Source of the DNA: Rhodanobacteraceae bacterium UBA703
GTDB lineage: Bacteria > Pseudomonadota > Gammaproteobacteria > Xanthomonadales > Rhodanobacteraceae
Length of the DNA: 5,507 bases
Assembly: GCA_002297645.1 (NCBI GenBank)
Contig: DBMH01000194.1
Coordinates: 1 to 5,507 of the forward strand
Direction: 5' to 3'
Below are positions 1 to 5,507 of this stretch, one piece after another. Below the pieces are notes generated by a model. It made no database searches and was not told the DNA's origin. It saw nothing but the letters and a program-made list of their open reading frames with translations. The position numbers were made by a program, and so were the translations under genes. Every line of letters begins with the position of its first letter. The stretch's first letter is position 1.

Positions 1-144
1 CAGCGCGGCCGCCTCGCCGTGCAGCGCCGCATCCGGCCCGCATCGGGCCAGCAGCCAGTCCTCGCGCTCGCTTTCGGGCAGTTCCAGCGCCGCACGCGCC
101 AAGTCGAGCGCGCGACGAATCACCTCGATGCGGTCGGATCGCAT
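1..144 (-). CDS. Ser/Thr protein kinase, N-terminal fragment (partial, runs off left edge)
   Basis: Forty-eight codons are open from an ATG at 144 to the window edge. The peptide begins MRSDRIEVIRRALDLA and carries the pattern 'AL-x-LP-x(3)-R-x(2)-WL-x(2)-RCG-x-DAAL-x(2)-E' (residues 19-44). I recognise this as the short helical segment that precedes the catalytic domain in many PknB-type kinases of Xanthomonadales, Planctomycetes and Acidobacteria. The kinase domain itself is outside the window, so the assignment rests on this segment and on the ECF-like sigma factor upstream on the same strand. The start at 144 is preferred because GGAGG lies 7 bases upstream; an in-frame ATG at 168 would put that site inside the gene and has no ribosome binding site of its own. 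Likely role: a cytoplasmic or membrane-anchored kinase, possibly activating the sigma factor. It could instead be another multidomain protein sharing this N-terminus. Confidence 0.68.
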   Translation of the reverse strand, partial: MRSDRIEVIRRALDLARAALELPESEREDWLLARCGPDAALHGEAAAL

Positions 145-151
145 GTCTCCC

Positions 152-156
152 CCTCC
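152..156 (-). promoter_or_regulatory. Shine-Dalgarno site of the kinase gene
   Basis: On the minus strand a purine run holds GGAGG, with 7 bases between it and the ATG at 144. It is the best ribosome binding site in the window, and it decides between the ATG at 144 and the in-frame upstream ATG at 168. Confidence 0.7.
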
Positions 157-181
157 CGGACGGGTCATGCTAGCGCGGCAT

Positions 182-199
182 GGCGATCCGTGGATCGCC
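182..199. repeat. 8-bp perfect inverted repeat with a 2-base spacer
   Basis: GGCGATCC and GGATCGCC flank a GT spacer. After one mismatched pair the symmetry continues for two more pairs (179-202). It lies 38 bases upstream of the kinase start and 69 bases past the stop of the preceding gene. It could be an operator for a dimeric regulator, a second hairpin in the transcript, or chance in GC-rich DNA. I know of no regulator with this site. Confidence 0.4.
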
Positions 200-222
200 G
201 TGCGATGCGTATGCACGCCGTT

Positions 223-258
223 CCCGATCTTCCTCTGCCGAGGCGGCGGAAGATCGGG
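223..258 (-). terminator. Long hairpin just after the 372-aa gene, possible terminator
   Basis: The arms 223-233 and 248-258 are perfect 11-base complements (CCCGATCTTCC / GGAAGATCGGG). The 14-base interior can add a GCCG/CGGC stem (237-240 with 244-247) around a 3-base loop, leaving a 3-base bulge. It starts 9 bases after the stop codon at 268, the usual place for a 3'-end structure. On the minus strand it is followed by AACGGCG rather than a T-run, so it is not a textbook intrinsic terminator. It may protect the transcript end, or partly separate the secreted-protein genes from the kinase gene. Confidence 0.5.
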
Positions 259-267
259 CCGCCCGCC

Positions 268-1386
268 TCAATCGTCCATGCCGTCGTAGAAGATCAGGTC
301 GCCGGGAACCGCCTCGTAGGCACCGAGATCGACCGCCGGGCCCGCGATGCGCGGACGGCCGTCGAGGTCGTGGTCGGGGAAGCCGTCCGGCTGCGTCGCG
401 CTGCCGGCGTCCACGGCCGGCGAGCCGCCGCCGAGACGGAAGTTGCCGCCGCCCGGACTGAGGAAATGCGGATCGACGGACAGGTTGGTCGCCGTCGGCT
501 GGATGTCCCCCCGGATCGCGCCGGCCAGCGTCCAGGTCACCGCCGGTGGTTGCTGCGCATGCGACACGTCGATGTCGAGCCAGGCGCCGAGCGTGCCGTT
601 GTGCCAGGCGATGTTGTTCATGACGACGAAATCGATGCCCGACGCCGACGCGAAGTTCTGCAGGACGATGCCGGCCGCGCCGATGTCCAGCGTATTGGAC
701 GCGATCGTGCTGCCGGTCAGGACGATGCGTCCGCTGTTGCCGGTGGTCAGCGTCGAGGATTGCGTGAAGCCGCTGTTGTAGTTGCGCGCGAGCACGCTGT
801 TGACGAGCGCGACTTCGGCGCCGCTGGTCCCCTCGCCGACGCCCCACAGGCGCAGCGTGTACGCCGGGCCGCCGTTGCCGAAGCGCGAATCGTTGCCGAC
901 GATGCGGCTGTGCTCGATGCGCAGGCGATGTCCGGCCGCGGGCTGTGCGCTGGTGTGGACGACGTCCACGCCGTTCGGCAGGCGCGTCAGGGTGACGCCT
1001 TCGACGAGCACGTCGCCGGCGACGTTGTACAGGCGCAGGTACGAGTTCATCTCGTTGCCGCCGTCGATCACGGTGTTGCGTGGATCGACGACGCGGGTAT
1101 CGCAGCCGTCGGCGTAGCCGCCGAGCAGCTGCAGCGACGCCGCGGTCGTGGACTGGAACATGCCCAGCACGTTCCCGGCGGCACTGTCGACCGCATAGAC
1201 CCCGCGCACCAGGCGGATCGTGACGAGGGGCTCCACCGAGGCGGTCCACGCGCCCAGAGCCGTGCGCAGCCCGGCCATGTCGGCGACGCAGTGGATCTCC
1301 TCCGCGCGCGCGGCGAAGGTGCCGGATACCGTACCGGCCGTCAGGATCATGCCGTACGCGAGAAGACGACGCAGGGACGGGCTCAT
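268..1386 (-). CDS. Secreted right-handed beta-helix / choice-of-anchor Q-type protein, 372 aa
   Basis: This is an exported protein of unknown function. Residues 1-28 form a signal peptide: SPSLRRLL, then a hydrophobic stretch, then a likely cut after Ala-Arg-Ala. Residues about 85-305 have the irregular short-strand and Asn-rich turn pattern of a right-handed parallel beta-helix (for example GSTIASNT, MNNIAWHN). Residues 304-358 match the closing motif of choice-of-anchor Q proteins: VDPHF, NFRLGGGSPAVDAG, then DLDGRPRIAGPAVDLGAYE. The C-terminus is GDLIFYDGMDD, a variant of the tail on the upstream gene's product. It is a paralogue of the first module of that protein, sharing LLGGY-x2-GC and VDP-x-NTV-x-DG, and Cys33/Cys95 have the same 62-residue spacing as there. 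The start at 1386 fits the signal peptide and overlaps the upstream stop as ATGA, so translation is probably coupled. The frame stays open far upstream, but that reading is antisense-like and non-homologous. No catalytic residues are recognisable. Confidence 0.88.
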   Translation of the reverse strand: MSPSLRRLLAYGMILTAGTVSGTFAARAEEIHCVADMAGLRTALGAWTASVEPLVTIRLVRGVYAVDSAAGNVLGMFQSTTAASLQLLGGYADGCDTRVVDPRNTVIDGGNEMNSYLRLYNVAGDVLVEGVTLTRLPNGVDVVHTSAQPAAGHRLRIEHSRIVGNDSRFGNGGPAYTLRLWGVGEGTSGAEVALVNSVLARNYNSGFTQSSTLTTGNSGRIVLTGSTIASNTLDIGAAGIVLQNFASASGIDFVVMNNIAWHNGTLGAWLDIDVSHAQQPPAVTWTLAGAIRGDIQPTATNLSVDPHFLSPGGGNFRLGGGSPAVDAGSATQPDGFPDHDLDGRPRIAGPAVDLGAYEAVPGDLIFYDGMDD

Positions 1387-3836
1387 TCGAAACCGTCCTG
1401 GAAGAGGTGGTCCGACAGGATTTCCGCGACGCAGTTGCCGATCTCGGACGTGTTCCCGGCCGGGTCGGTCGCCGTGGCGCTGATCGCGCCGATCGGCAGG
1501 CCGTCCCAGGAGAACGCGACCGTCGCCGTGAACGGCACCGAGCCGAGCGCGCCGGTCGTGACGTAGGTCCGCTCCAGCGTCCTGTACGCACCGCCACGGC
1601 CGCCCGGCAGGGTGCTGCAGTCCCCGATGGCGTAGTGGAAGTCGAGGCGATAGGTGGTGTTCGGTGCACTGGTCAGCGTGCCGGCGACGGTCTCGGTCTT
1701 CGTCGCCGCATCGCGCGTCGCGCTCGTCAGCACCGGGTAGTTCTGCAGGCCGTTGGGACCGCTGGAGGGATTGGACGCCTGGTTCGCGCTGGGGCCGGCG
1801 GCGGCGAGATCGATGTCCAGCCCCGCGTTGCCGAAGAATGTGTTGTCGAGCACGCGGTTGCCGGCGCCGCCGCTCGGCGAGATCCAGACGCCCGGGCCGC
1901 CGCTGCCGACGATGAGGTTGCTGCCCCAGTCCGCGCCGAGCGGCGCACCGATGGTATTGTTCTTCGCGGCGAAATTGACCAGGACGCCGGCTCCGGCGTT
2001 CGGAACGGCCTGGCCGCCGACAGCGAAACCGATCCGGTTGTACTGCAGCACGTTGCCGCTCGACGCGGCGCCGGACAGCACGATGCCGTTCGACGTGCTG
2101 TTGCCGACGTAGCTGTACTGCACGACGTTGTTCGGCGAATTGAAGGCGAAGATGCCCATCGCGTTGCCGCCGTCGCCGATGCCGTCGGGCTGCATTCCGA
2201 TCACTGCGTTGGCGACGGTCGAACCGCCCGACGTGTTGTCCAGGAAGATGCCGGCGTCGCTGCTGCCGGCGACCAGGTTGACCGCTCCCGGATCGTCGTA
2301 GCCGCCGATGAAGGCACCGCCCGACGCGCCGGTCACGCGGATCGCGTTGCGGTTCGGCAGCGTCAGCGGCACGGAACCGAACTGGCTGCCCCAGATGCGA
2401 TGGTTGCGACCGCCCTCGAGCTTGATCGCCGCATCGGAGAAGCCGGCGAAGCCCAGGCCGCGCACCACCAGGCGCGCGTTCGTCGGAGCCCCCGACGGCA
2501 CGTGCAACGCCCAGGGCGTGCTGCCGAGGCCGTTGAGGTACAGGCACACCGTCGAATCGAATCGCCCGTAGTCGGTATTCGCGGTCCAGCCCGTCTGCGT
2601 GGTGCCGTCGATCGTGACGTCGCCACTGACGTCGAGCATCGGCGCCGACAGCGACAGCAAGGTCGGACAGCCCGCGGAAACGTCGAACTGGATGCGGAAC
2701 GGCCCGGTGGCCGCATTCGCCGCCTTGATCGCCGCGCGCAGGGAGCCCGGTGTCGGCGACGTGTTGCTGCCGTTGTCGGAAGTGGTGGTGACGACGGCGG
2801 TCGTGGAGTTGTCGATCGTCGACTCGTACGCGCCCCGGTCGATCAGGCTGCCGACGATGCGCGTGCCGCCGGAGAGGTCGTGCGCGGGAAATCCGTAGAG
2901 CTGGATCGGAGTGCCGCTGTTGATCGCCGGGGAGCCGCTGGCGAGCGTGTAGTCGCCCTGTCCCGCGTTCGAGAACTTCGGGTTCGTGACGAGGTTGCCG
3001 GACGGCAAGGCCGGGCCGCTCGACGTACCGACGACGTTGGCGCTGACCAGTACCGAGCTGGCGCTCGTATCGAACTTGGACAGGTCGAGGTCCTTGCCGC
3101 CGTTGCCCCACAGGACGTTGTTGGCGATCTCGCTCGTGCGGACGCTCGACCAGCCCCAGGTATCCACGCGCACGCCGGCTCCGCCCGCGTTGTCGGCGAT
3201 GGTGTTGTTGCTCGCGGACAGCATCGAATCCGCCTCGTAGGAGAACTGGGCGTACAGCGCCGCCGGGACGGCGCCCGACAACGTGTTGCCGGCGACCAGG
3301 TTGTTCGCGAAGGACATCCGCGCGCCCGCCATGCGCACCAGTTGCGAACCCGTATTGCCCAGAAGGCGGCAGTACTGGACCGCGTACGTGGCCGAACTCC
3401 CGATGCCGTCGATTTCCAGCACCGACCGGTACGGGTTGGAAGCGACGAAATGCTGGAACGTGATGCCTTCGATCCGCACGTCCGCATCACCCAGCAGCCA
3501 AAGCAGCAGGCCGCCGCCGGGCAACGAAAGGCCGTCGAGGACCGTGTTCGCGGGATCGACCTTGCGCGACGTGCAGCCGGGCGAGTAGCCCCCCAGCAAC
3601 TGGAATCCGACGGCGCGCGATCCCGAATCGCGGACGACGTCGCCGAAGCCGTTGCCGATCGAGTAGTTGCCCTTGACGAGCTTGACGACGAGCGTCGATC
3701 CGTCGGGCTGTGTCGAGAACGTGGCGATTTTCTGCAGCAGGTCGTTCACGTTCGAAACGCAGTAGGTCGCGGCCTGTACGCCGCTCGCCCACAGCAGGAA
3801 TGCCAGGGTCGGCAAGAGGGTTCTGGAAAATCGCAT
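1383..3836 (-). CDS. Secreted two-module right-handed beta-helix protein, 817 aa
   Basis: This is an exported protein of unknown function. Residues 1-22 are a signal peptide (MRFSRTLLPTLAFLLW core, likely cut after Val-Gln-Ala). Module 1 (about 23-340) is a beta-helix with LLGGYSPGC at 80-88. It closes with a choice-of-anchor Q-type motif: NPKFSN, GDYTLASGSPAINSG, then DRGAYES (285-339). Module 2 (about 345-700) opens with SLRAAIKAAN at 365-374, resembling the CSLREA motif that begins many such proteins. Repeated Asn-rich coils follow (NNVVQYSYVGNS, GNVLQYNRIG, NRVLDNTFFGN). Residues 700-800 look like a terminal Ig-like or beta-sandwich segment ending DPAGNTSE. The protein ends SDHLFQDGFE, a tail I associate with Xanthomonadales exported proteins. 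GGAG lies 7 bases before the ATG. Its last codons overlap the start of the 372-aa paralogue. Polysaccharide binding or lyase-like activity, or a surface/adhesin role, is possible, but no active site can be named. Confidence 0.9.
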   Translation of the reverse strand: MRFSRTLLPTLAFLLWASGVQAATYCVSNVNDLLQKIATFSTQPDGSTLVVKLVKGNYSIGNGFGDVVRDSGSRAVGFQLLGGYSPGCTSRKVDPANTVLDGLSLPGGGLLLWLLGDADVRIEGITFQHFVASNPYRSVLEIDGIGSSATYAVQYCRLLGNTGSQLVRMAGARMSFANNLVAGNTLSGAVPAALYAQFSYEADSMLSASNNTIADNAGGAGVRVDTWGWSSVRTSEIANNVLWGNGGKDLDLSKFDTSASSVLVSANVVGTSSGPALPSGNLVTNPKFSNAGQGDYTLASGSPAINSGTPIQLYGFPAHDLSGGTRIVGSLIDRGAYESTIDNSTTAVVTTTSDNGSNTSPTPGSLRAAIKAANAATGPFRIQFDVSAGCPTLLSLSAPMLDVSGDVTIDGTTQTGWTANTDYGRFDSTVCLYLNGLGSTPWALHVPSGAPTNARLVVRGLGFAGFSDAAIKLEGGRNHRIWGSQFGSVPLTLPNRNAIRVTGASGGAFIGGYDDPGAVNLVAGSSDAGIFLDNTSGGSTVANAVIGMQPDGIGDGGNAMGIFAFNSPNNVVQYSYVGNSTSNGIVLSGAASSGNVLQYNRIGFAVGGQAVPNAGAGVLVNFAAKNNTIGAPLGADWGSNLIVGSGGPGVWISPSGGAGNRVLDNTFFGNAGLDIDLAAAGPSANQASNPSSGPNGLQNYPVLTSATRDAATKTETVAGTLTSAPNTTYRLDFHYAIGDCSTLPGGRGGAYRTLERTYVTTGALGSVPFTATVAFSWDGLPIGAISATATDPAGNTSEIGNCVAEILSDHLFQDGFE

Positions 3837-3843
3837 GGTTGGT

Positions 3844-3847
3844 CTCC
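3844..3847 (-). promoter_or_regulatory. Shine-Dalgarno site of the 817-aa gene
   Basis: GGAG on the minus strand lies 7 bases before the ATG at 3836. Together with the signal peptide that begins at that codon, it supports the chosen start. Confidence 0.6.
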
Positions 3848-3862
3848 GGGTGCCTGCCAGAC

Positions 3863-3891
3863 CTTACGGAATGCGGCGGCATCGACTGACA
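3863..3891 (-). promoter_or_regulatory. Candidate ECF-type promoter for the secreted-protein pair
   Basis: On the minus strand, TGTCAG (3886-3891) and CGTAAG (3863-3868) are separated by 17 bases. The layout resembles ECF sigma promoters, where a TGxxA-like -35 and a CGT-type -10 are common. Transcription would begin near 3857, giving a leader of about 20 bases that still contains the GGAG site. The placement is good, but two short hexamers in 194 bases can occur by chance, and I do not know the exact consensus of this sigma group. Confidence 0.35.
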
Positions 3892-3992
3892 CGGTCCCGG
3901 CACGCGCAGCGACGACGCCCGGCGGAGCGTGCGGTGGCCGGACGGCGGCGGCGAGCCACGCTTTCGGGGCGCGACGGCGACTACGGCTGGAA

Positions 3993-4009
3993 CGAGGCGC
4001 GGCGCCTCG
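3993..4009 (-). terminator. GC-rich hairpin after the sigma factor gene, possible terminator
   Basis: CGAGGCG (3993-3999) and CGCCTCG (4003-4009) form a perfect 7-bp stem with a 3-base loop. It begins 21 bases after the sigma factor stop. On the minus strand it is followed by TTCCAG, only a weak T-run. It may separate transcription of the sigma gene from the secreted-protein genes, consistent with the latter having their own promoter. A stem of this length is not rare in DNA this GC-rich. Confidence 0.3.
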
Positions 4010-4030
4010 GGCGAACCCGCCCGGATCCCG

Positions 4031-4600
4031 TCACGCGGTCTCGGCGATGAAGCGCAGCAGGAACATGCGCGCCGTGCGCCAGTCGCGGAACACGGTCCTT
4101 TCGCTGACGCCGCGCAGTTCGGCGATCTCCGCCATGTCGAGCCCGGCGAACAGGTGCAGGTGGGCGAGCTCCGCCAGCGCCGGATCGACGCCGACCAGCT
4201 CGCTCATCACGCGATCGAGAGCGAGCACGTCGAACGGCTCGTCGGCGGCGACGTCGGCCGCGGCGCGCAGCGTCAGCGCCTGCGCGCCGTCGCCGCGTTT
4301 TTCGGCGTCGCGATGACGCGCGCGGTCGATCAGCAGCTGGCGCATCGCGCGGCCGGCGAGATGGAAGAAATGCAGGCGGTTCTCGATCGAGAGCGAACGG
4401 CCGCTGAGGCGCAGCCACGTCTCGTTGACGAGTTCGGTCGTGCAGAGGGTGTGGCGCGGCCCGATGCGCAACAGCATGCGCGCCTGGTCGCGGAAGTCCT
4501 CGTACAGCAGCGCGAACAGCCGATCGGCCGCGCCGGGCACGCCCGTGCGCACGCCGTCGACCAGCGCTTCGATGCCCTCTGCGTCGTTCCCCGTTCCCAT
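4031..4600 (-). CDS. ECF-like RNA polymerase sigma factor (TIGR02999/PF07638 type), 189 aa
   Basis: This protein should redirect RNA polymerase to a small set of promoters. Region 2 covers about residues 22-100: LFALLYEDFRDQARMLL, then TTELVNETWLRL (54-65), then FFHLAGRAMRQLLIDRARHR (78-97). Region 4 covers about 140-186 and has the helix-turn-helix AEIAELRGVSERTVFRDWRTARMFL. The RTV-x-RDWR-x-AR wording and the TTELVNE segment are typical of the TIGR02999 group rather than classic RpoE-like factors. The usual acidic DAED stretch of region 2.2 is replaced by Cys53-Thr54-Thr55-Glu56, a feature of kinase-controlled ECF factors. No anti-sigma factor lies next to it, and a probable Ser/Thr kinase is the fourth gene of the string. 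The start at 4600 gives the expected family length; there is no Shine-Dalgarno before it. Identity is firm; the subgroup (ECF43-like) is inferred. Confidence 0.92.
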   Translation of the reverse strand: MGTGNDAEGIEALVDGVRTGVPGAADRLFALLYEDFRDQARMLLRIGPRHTLCTTELVNETWLRLSGRSLSIENRLHFFHLAGRAMRQLLIDRARHRDAEKRGDGAQALTLRAAADVAADEPFDVLALDRVMSELVGVDPALAELAHLHLFAGLDMAEIAELRGVSERTVFRDWRTARMFLLRFIAETA

Positions 4601-5033
4601 CCCGGCAGTCTATCAGCGCGCGCCGGACGGAGGCATCGGCCTATTCCGGCGGCGACGGCGGAACGACGATGCGCGTGCCCTCCGAGACGGCACGGGCATC
4701 GCGCCGGTCGAGATCGGCGACCCGCTACCGGCAGGCTTCGAGAAGGCGCGGCCGTGGCGTGCCGCGGCGCCTCGACCACGCCGATGGCTCCGCTGCCAAA
4801 GGTCGGCTGGATCCGATGCTCCGCGACGCGCGGCCGCCCGGCGAAGCCGAACGCGCAGCACGGCCACTCCGCCGCTGCCCGCGCGTCCGGGTAGCCCCGC
4901 TCCGGGAGGCGCTGGCGAGGCGCATGGGGCGGTTCGTCGGCATGCCAGGCTCTTGCGGTTTCGCGCCGTCCCCGTCCCCCGTCGTGTTCGCGCGACGCGA
5001 TGGCGGACGTACCGCGTTCCACGCCACGCAGGG
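4601..5033. other. 433-base gap without a supportable gene
   Basis: Between the acyltransferase stop and the sigma factor start I find no reading frame with recognisable protein content. Minus-strand frames in 4640-4900 show short stretches with high third-position GC, but these switch frame (roughly near 4740 and again near 4690). This could be a decayed gene or simply the effect of very GC-rich DNA. The region presumably holds the sigma factor promoter. A TAGACT hexamer at 4607-4612 (minus strand) is the only -10-like sequence close to that start, and no convincing -35 accompanies it. A 5-bp hairpin at 4988-5000 is too short to call. Confidence 0.5.
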
Positions 5034-5507
5034 TCAGAGATATCGCGCCAGCGTCGCTGCCGCGTCCGGCGCGCCGAAATCCTCGCTCCAGTCTTCCATC
5101 AGCGCGATCAGCAGCAACTTCTCGAACTCGGCGCCGAAGCGCTGCACGATCGCGTCCGGATCCTTCACGCGCTTGTGGTCGCCGACCACGCCGAAATGCA
5201 CGCGGCCGTTGTAGCTCAGGATCGAAAGTCCCAGGCCGATCGAGCCGGTCTGCGGCACCCAGAACATCAGCTCGCGCACCTCGATGCCAGCCATGAACAG
5301 CGGCTGCTGCGGACCGGGGACGTTCGTCGCGACCGCGGTCGCCTTGCGGCTGAACAGTTCCAGCGCCGGCCCCTGCAGGGCCGCCGGCGCCATGCCGAGC
5401 GCGGCGAGCAGGCCGAGCGCGACGACGGCCTGGCGGCGCCCCTTGAGGTCGCGCATGCAGGCGGCGACGCGCTCCAGCCGGCGCAGCGGATTCGGCTCGC
5501 CGATCGG
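5034..5507 (-). CDS. WS/DGAT-type acyltransferase, C-terminal part (partial, runs off right edge)
   Basis: The visible 157 residues match the C-terminal domain (DUF1298 type) of bacterial wax ester synthase/diacylglycerol acyltransferases, which join fatty acyl-CoA to alcohols or diacylglycerol to make storage lipids. Visible landmarks are PNPLRRLERV (6-14), a hydrophobic helix (27-43), ATNVPGP (60-66), PLFMAGIEVRELMFWVPQ (69-86) and GLGLSILSYNGRVHFGVVGD (91-110), followed by the usual DPDAIVQRFGAEFEKL. The frame is open to the window edge, so an internal Met at 5456 is not the start. The catalytic HHxxxDG motif would lie in the missing N-terminal part, so activity cannot be judged. The gene ends 433 bases before the sigma factor gene and is probably a separate transcription unit, unrelated to the secreted proteins. 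Confidence 0.88.
   Translation of the reverse strand, partial: PIGEPNPLRRLERVAACMRDLKGRRQAVVALGLLAALGMAPAALQGPALELFSRKATAVATNVPGPQQPLFMAGIEVRELMFWVPQTGSIGLGLSILSYNGRVHFGVVGDHKRVKDPDAIVQRFGAEFEKLLLIALMEDWSEDFGAPDAAATLARYL

Noticed and set aside
145..168. Alternative in-frame start for the kinase at 168
   Set aside because: It would place the strong GGAGG inside the gene and has no ribosome binding site of its own.
19..1566. Plus-strand open frame (515 codons) opposite the 372-aa gene and the kinase start
   Set aside because: It is antisense to two supported genes, of low-complexity composition, and has no recognisable motif.
170..1669. Second minus-strand open frame (499 codons) over the 372-aa gene
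   Set aside because: It is an out-of-frame shadow of the secreted protein; runs of Arg/Ser/Ala and no signal peptide.
1387..3111. Upstream extension of the 372-aa gene's frame to a start at 3111
   Set aside because: The extension lies inside the 817-aa gene in another frame and is Arg/Gln-rich. The signal peptide begins exactly at the ATG at 1386.
1407..4316. Very long plus-strand open frame (969 codons) opposite the secreted-protein and sigma genes
   Set aside because: The translation is Arg/Ala/Val-rich with no family resemblance. The minus-strand genes have signal peptides, domain motifs and ribosome binding sites. Long antisense frames are expected in GC-rich DNA.
4330..5022. Minus-strand open frame across the gap and into the sigma factor gene
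   Set aside because: Its second half is an out-of-frame shadow of the sigma gene, and its first half has no recognisable content. The region is noted instead as a possible decayed gene.
4669..5214. Plus-strand open frame across the gap into the acyltransferase end
   Set aside because: It is antisense to conserved acyltransferase motifs at its right end, with Arg-rich low-complexity translation elsewhere.
1..5507. CRISPR array, tRNA or rRNA genes, insertion sequences
   Set aside because: I saw no regularly spaced direct repeats, no tRNA-like cloverleaf, no rRNA sequence and no transposase or terminal inverted repeats.

Overview
The window is very GC-rich, and all five genes I can support lie on the minus strand. 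Gene content suggests a gammaproteobacterium of the Xanthomonadales/Lysobacterales, perhaps Rhodanobacteraceae or Dokdonella-like. The grounds are a wax-ester-synthase-type acyltransferase, an ECF sigma factor of the kind paired with Ser/Thr kinases, and a secreted protein ending in a 'LFxDGFE' tail that I associate with this order. The taxonomic call is an inference from gene style; there is no marker gene here.

Layout in transcription order (right to left): (1) 5507-5034, the C-terminal part of a WS/DGAT-type acyltransferase whose 5' end lies outside the window. (2) 5033-4601, a 433-base gap with no supportable gene. (3) 4600-4031, a complete 189-aa ECF-like sigma factor (TIGR02999/PF07638 style). 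(4) 4030-3837, a 194-base intergenic region with a possible terminator hairpin and a well-placed ECF-like promoter candidate. (5) 3836-1383, an 817-aa secreted right-handed beta-helix protein. (6) 1386-268, a 372-aa secreted beta-helix paralogue overlapping it by an ATGA. (7) 267-145, an intergenic region with a long hairpin, a short palindrome and a strong Shine-Dalgarno. (8) 144-1, the first 48 codons of what looks like a Ser/Thr protein kinase with the N-terminal extension usual in these bacteria.

The main point of interest is the arrangement. An ECF sigma factor that lacks the usual acidic region 2.2 motif, and has a Thr-Thr there, sits in the same gene string as a probable Ser/Thr kinase. 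The two are separated by a translationally coupled pair of exported beta-helix/choice-of-anchor proteins. A reasonable model is that the kinase activates the sigma factor by phosphorylation and that the sigma factor drives the secreted pair. The sequence supports the gene identities and order; the regulatory wiring is inference.
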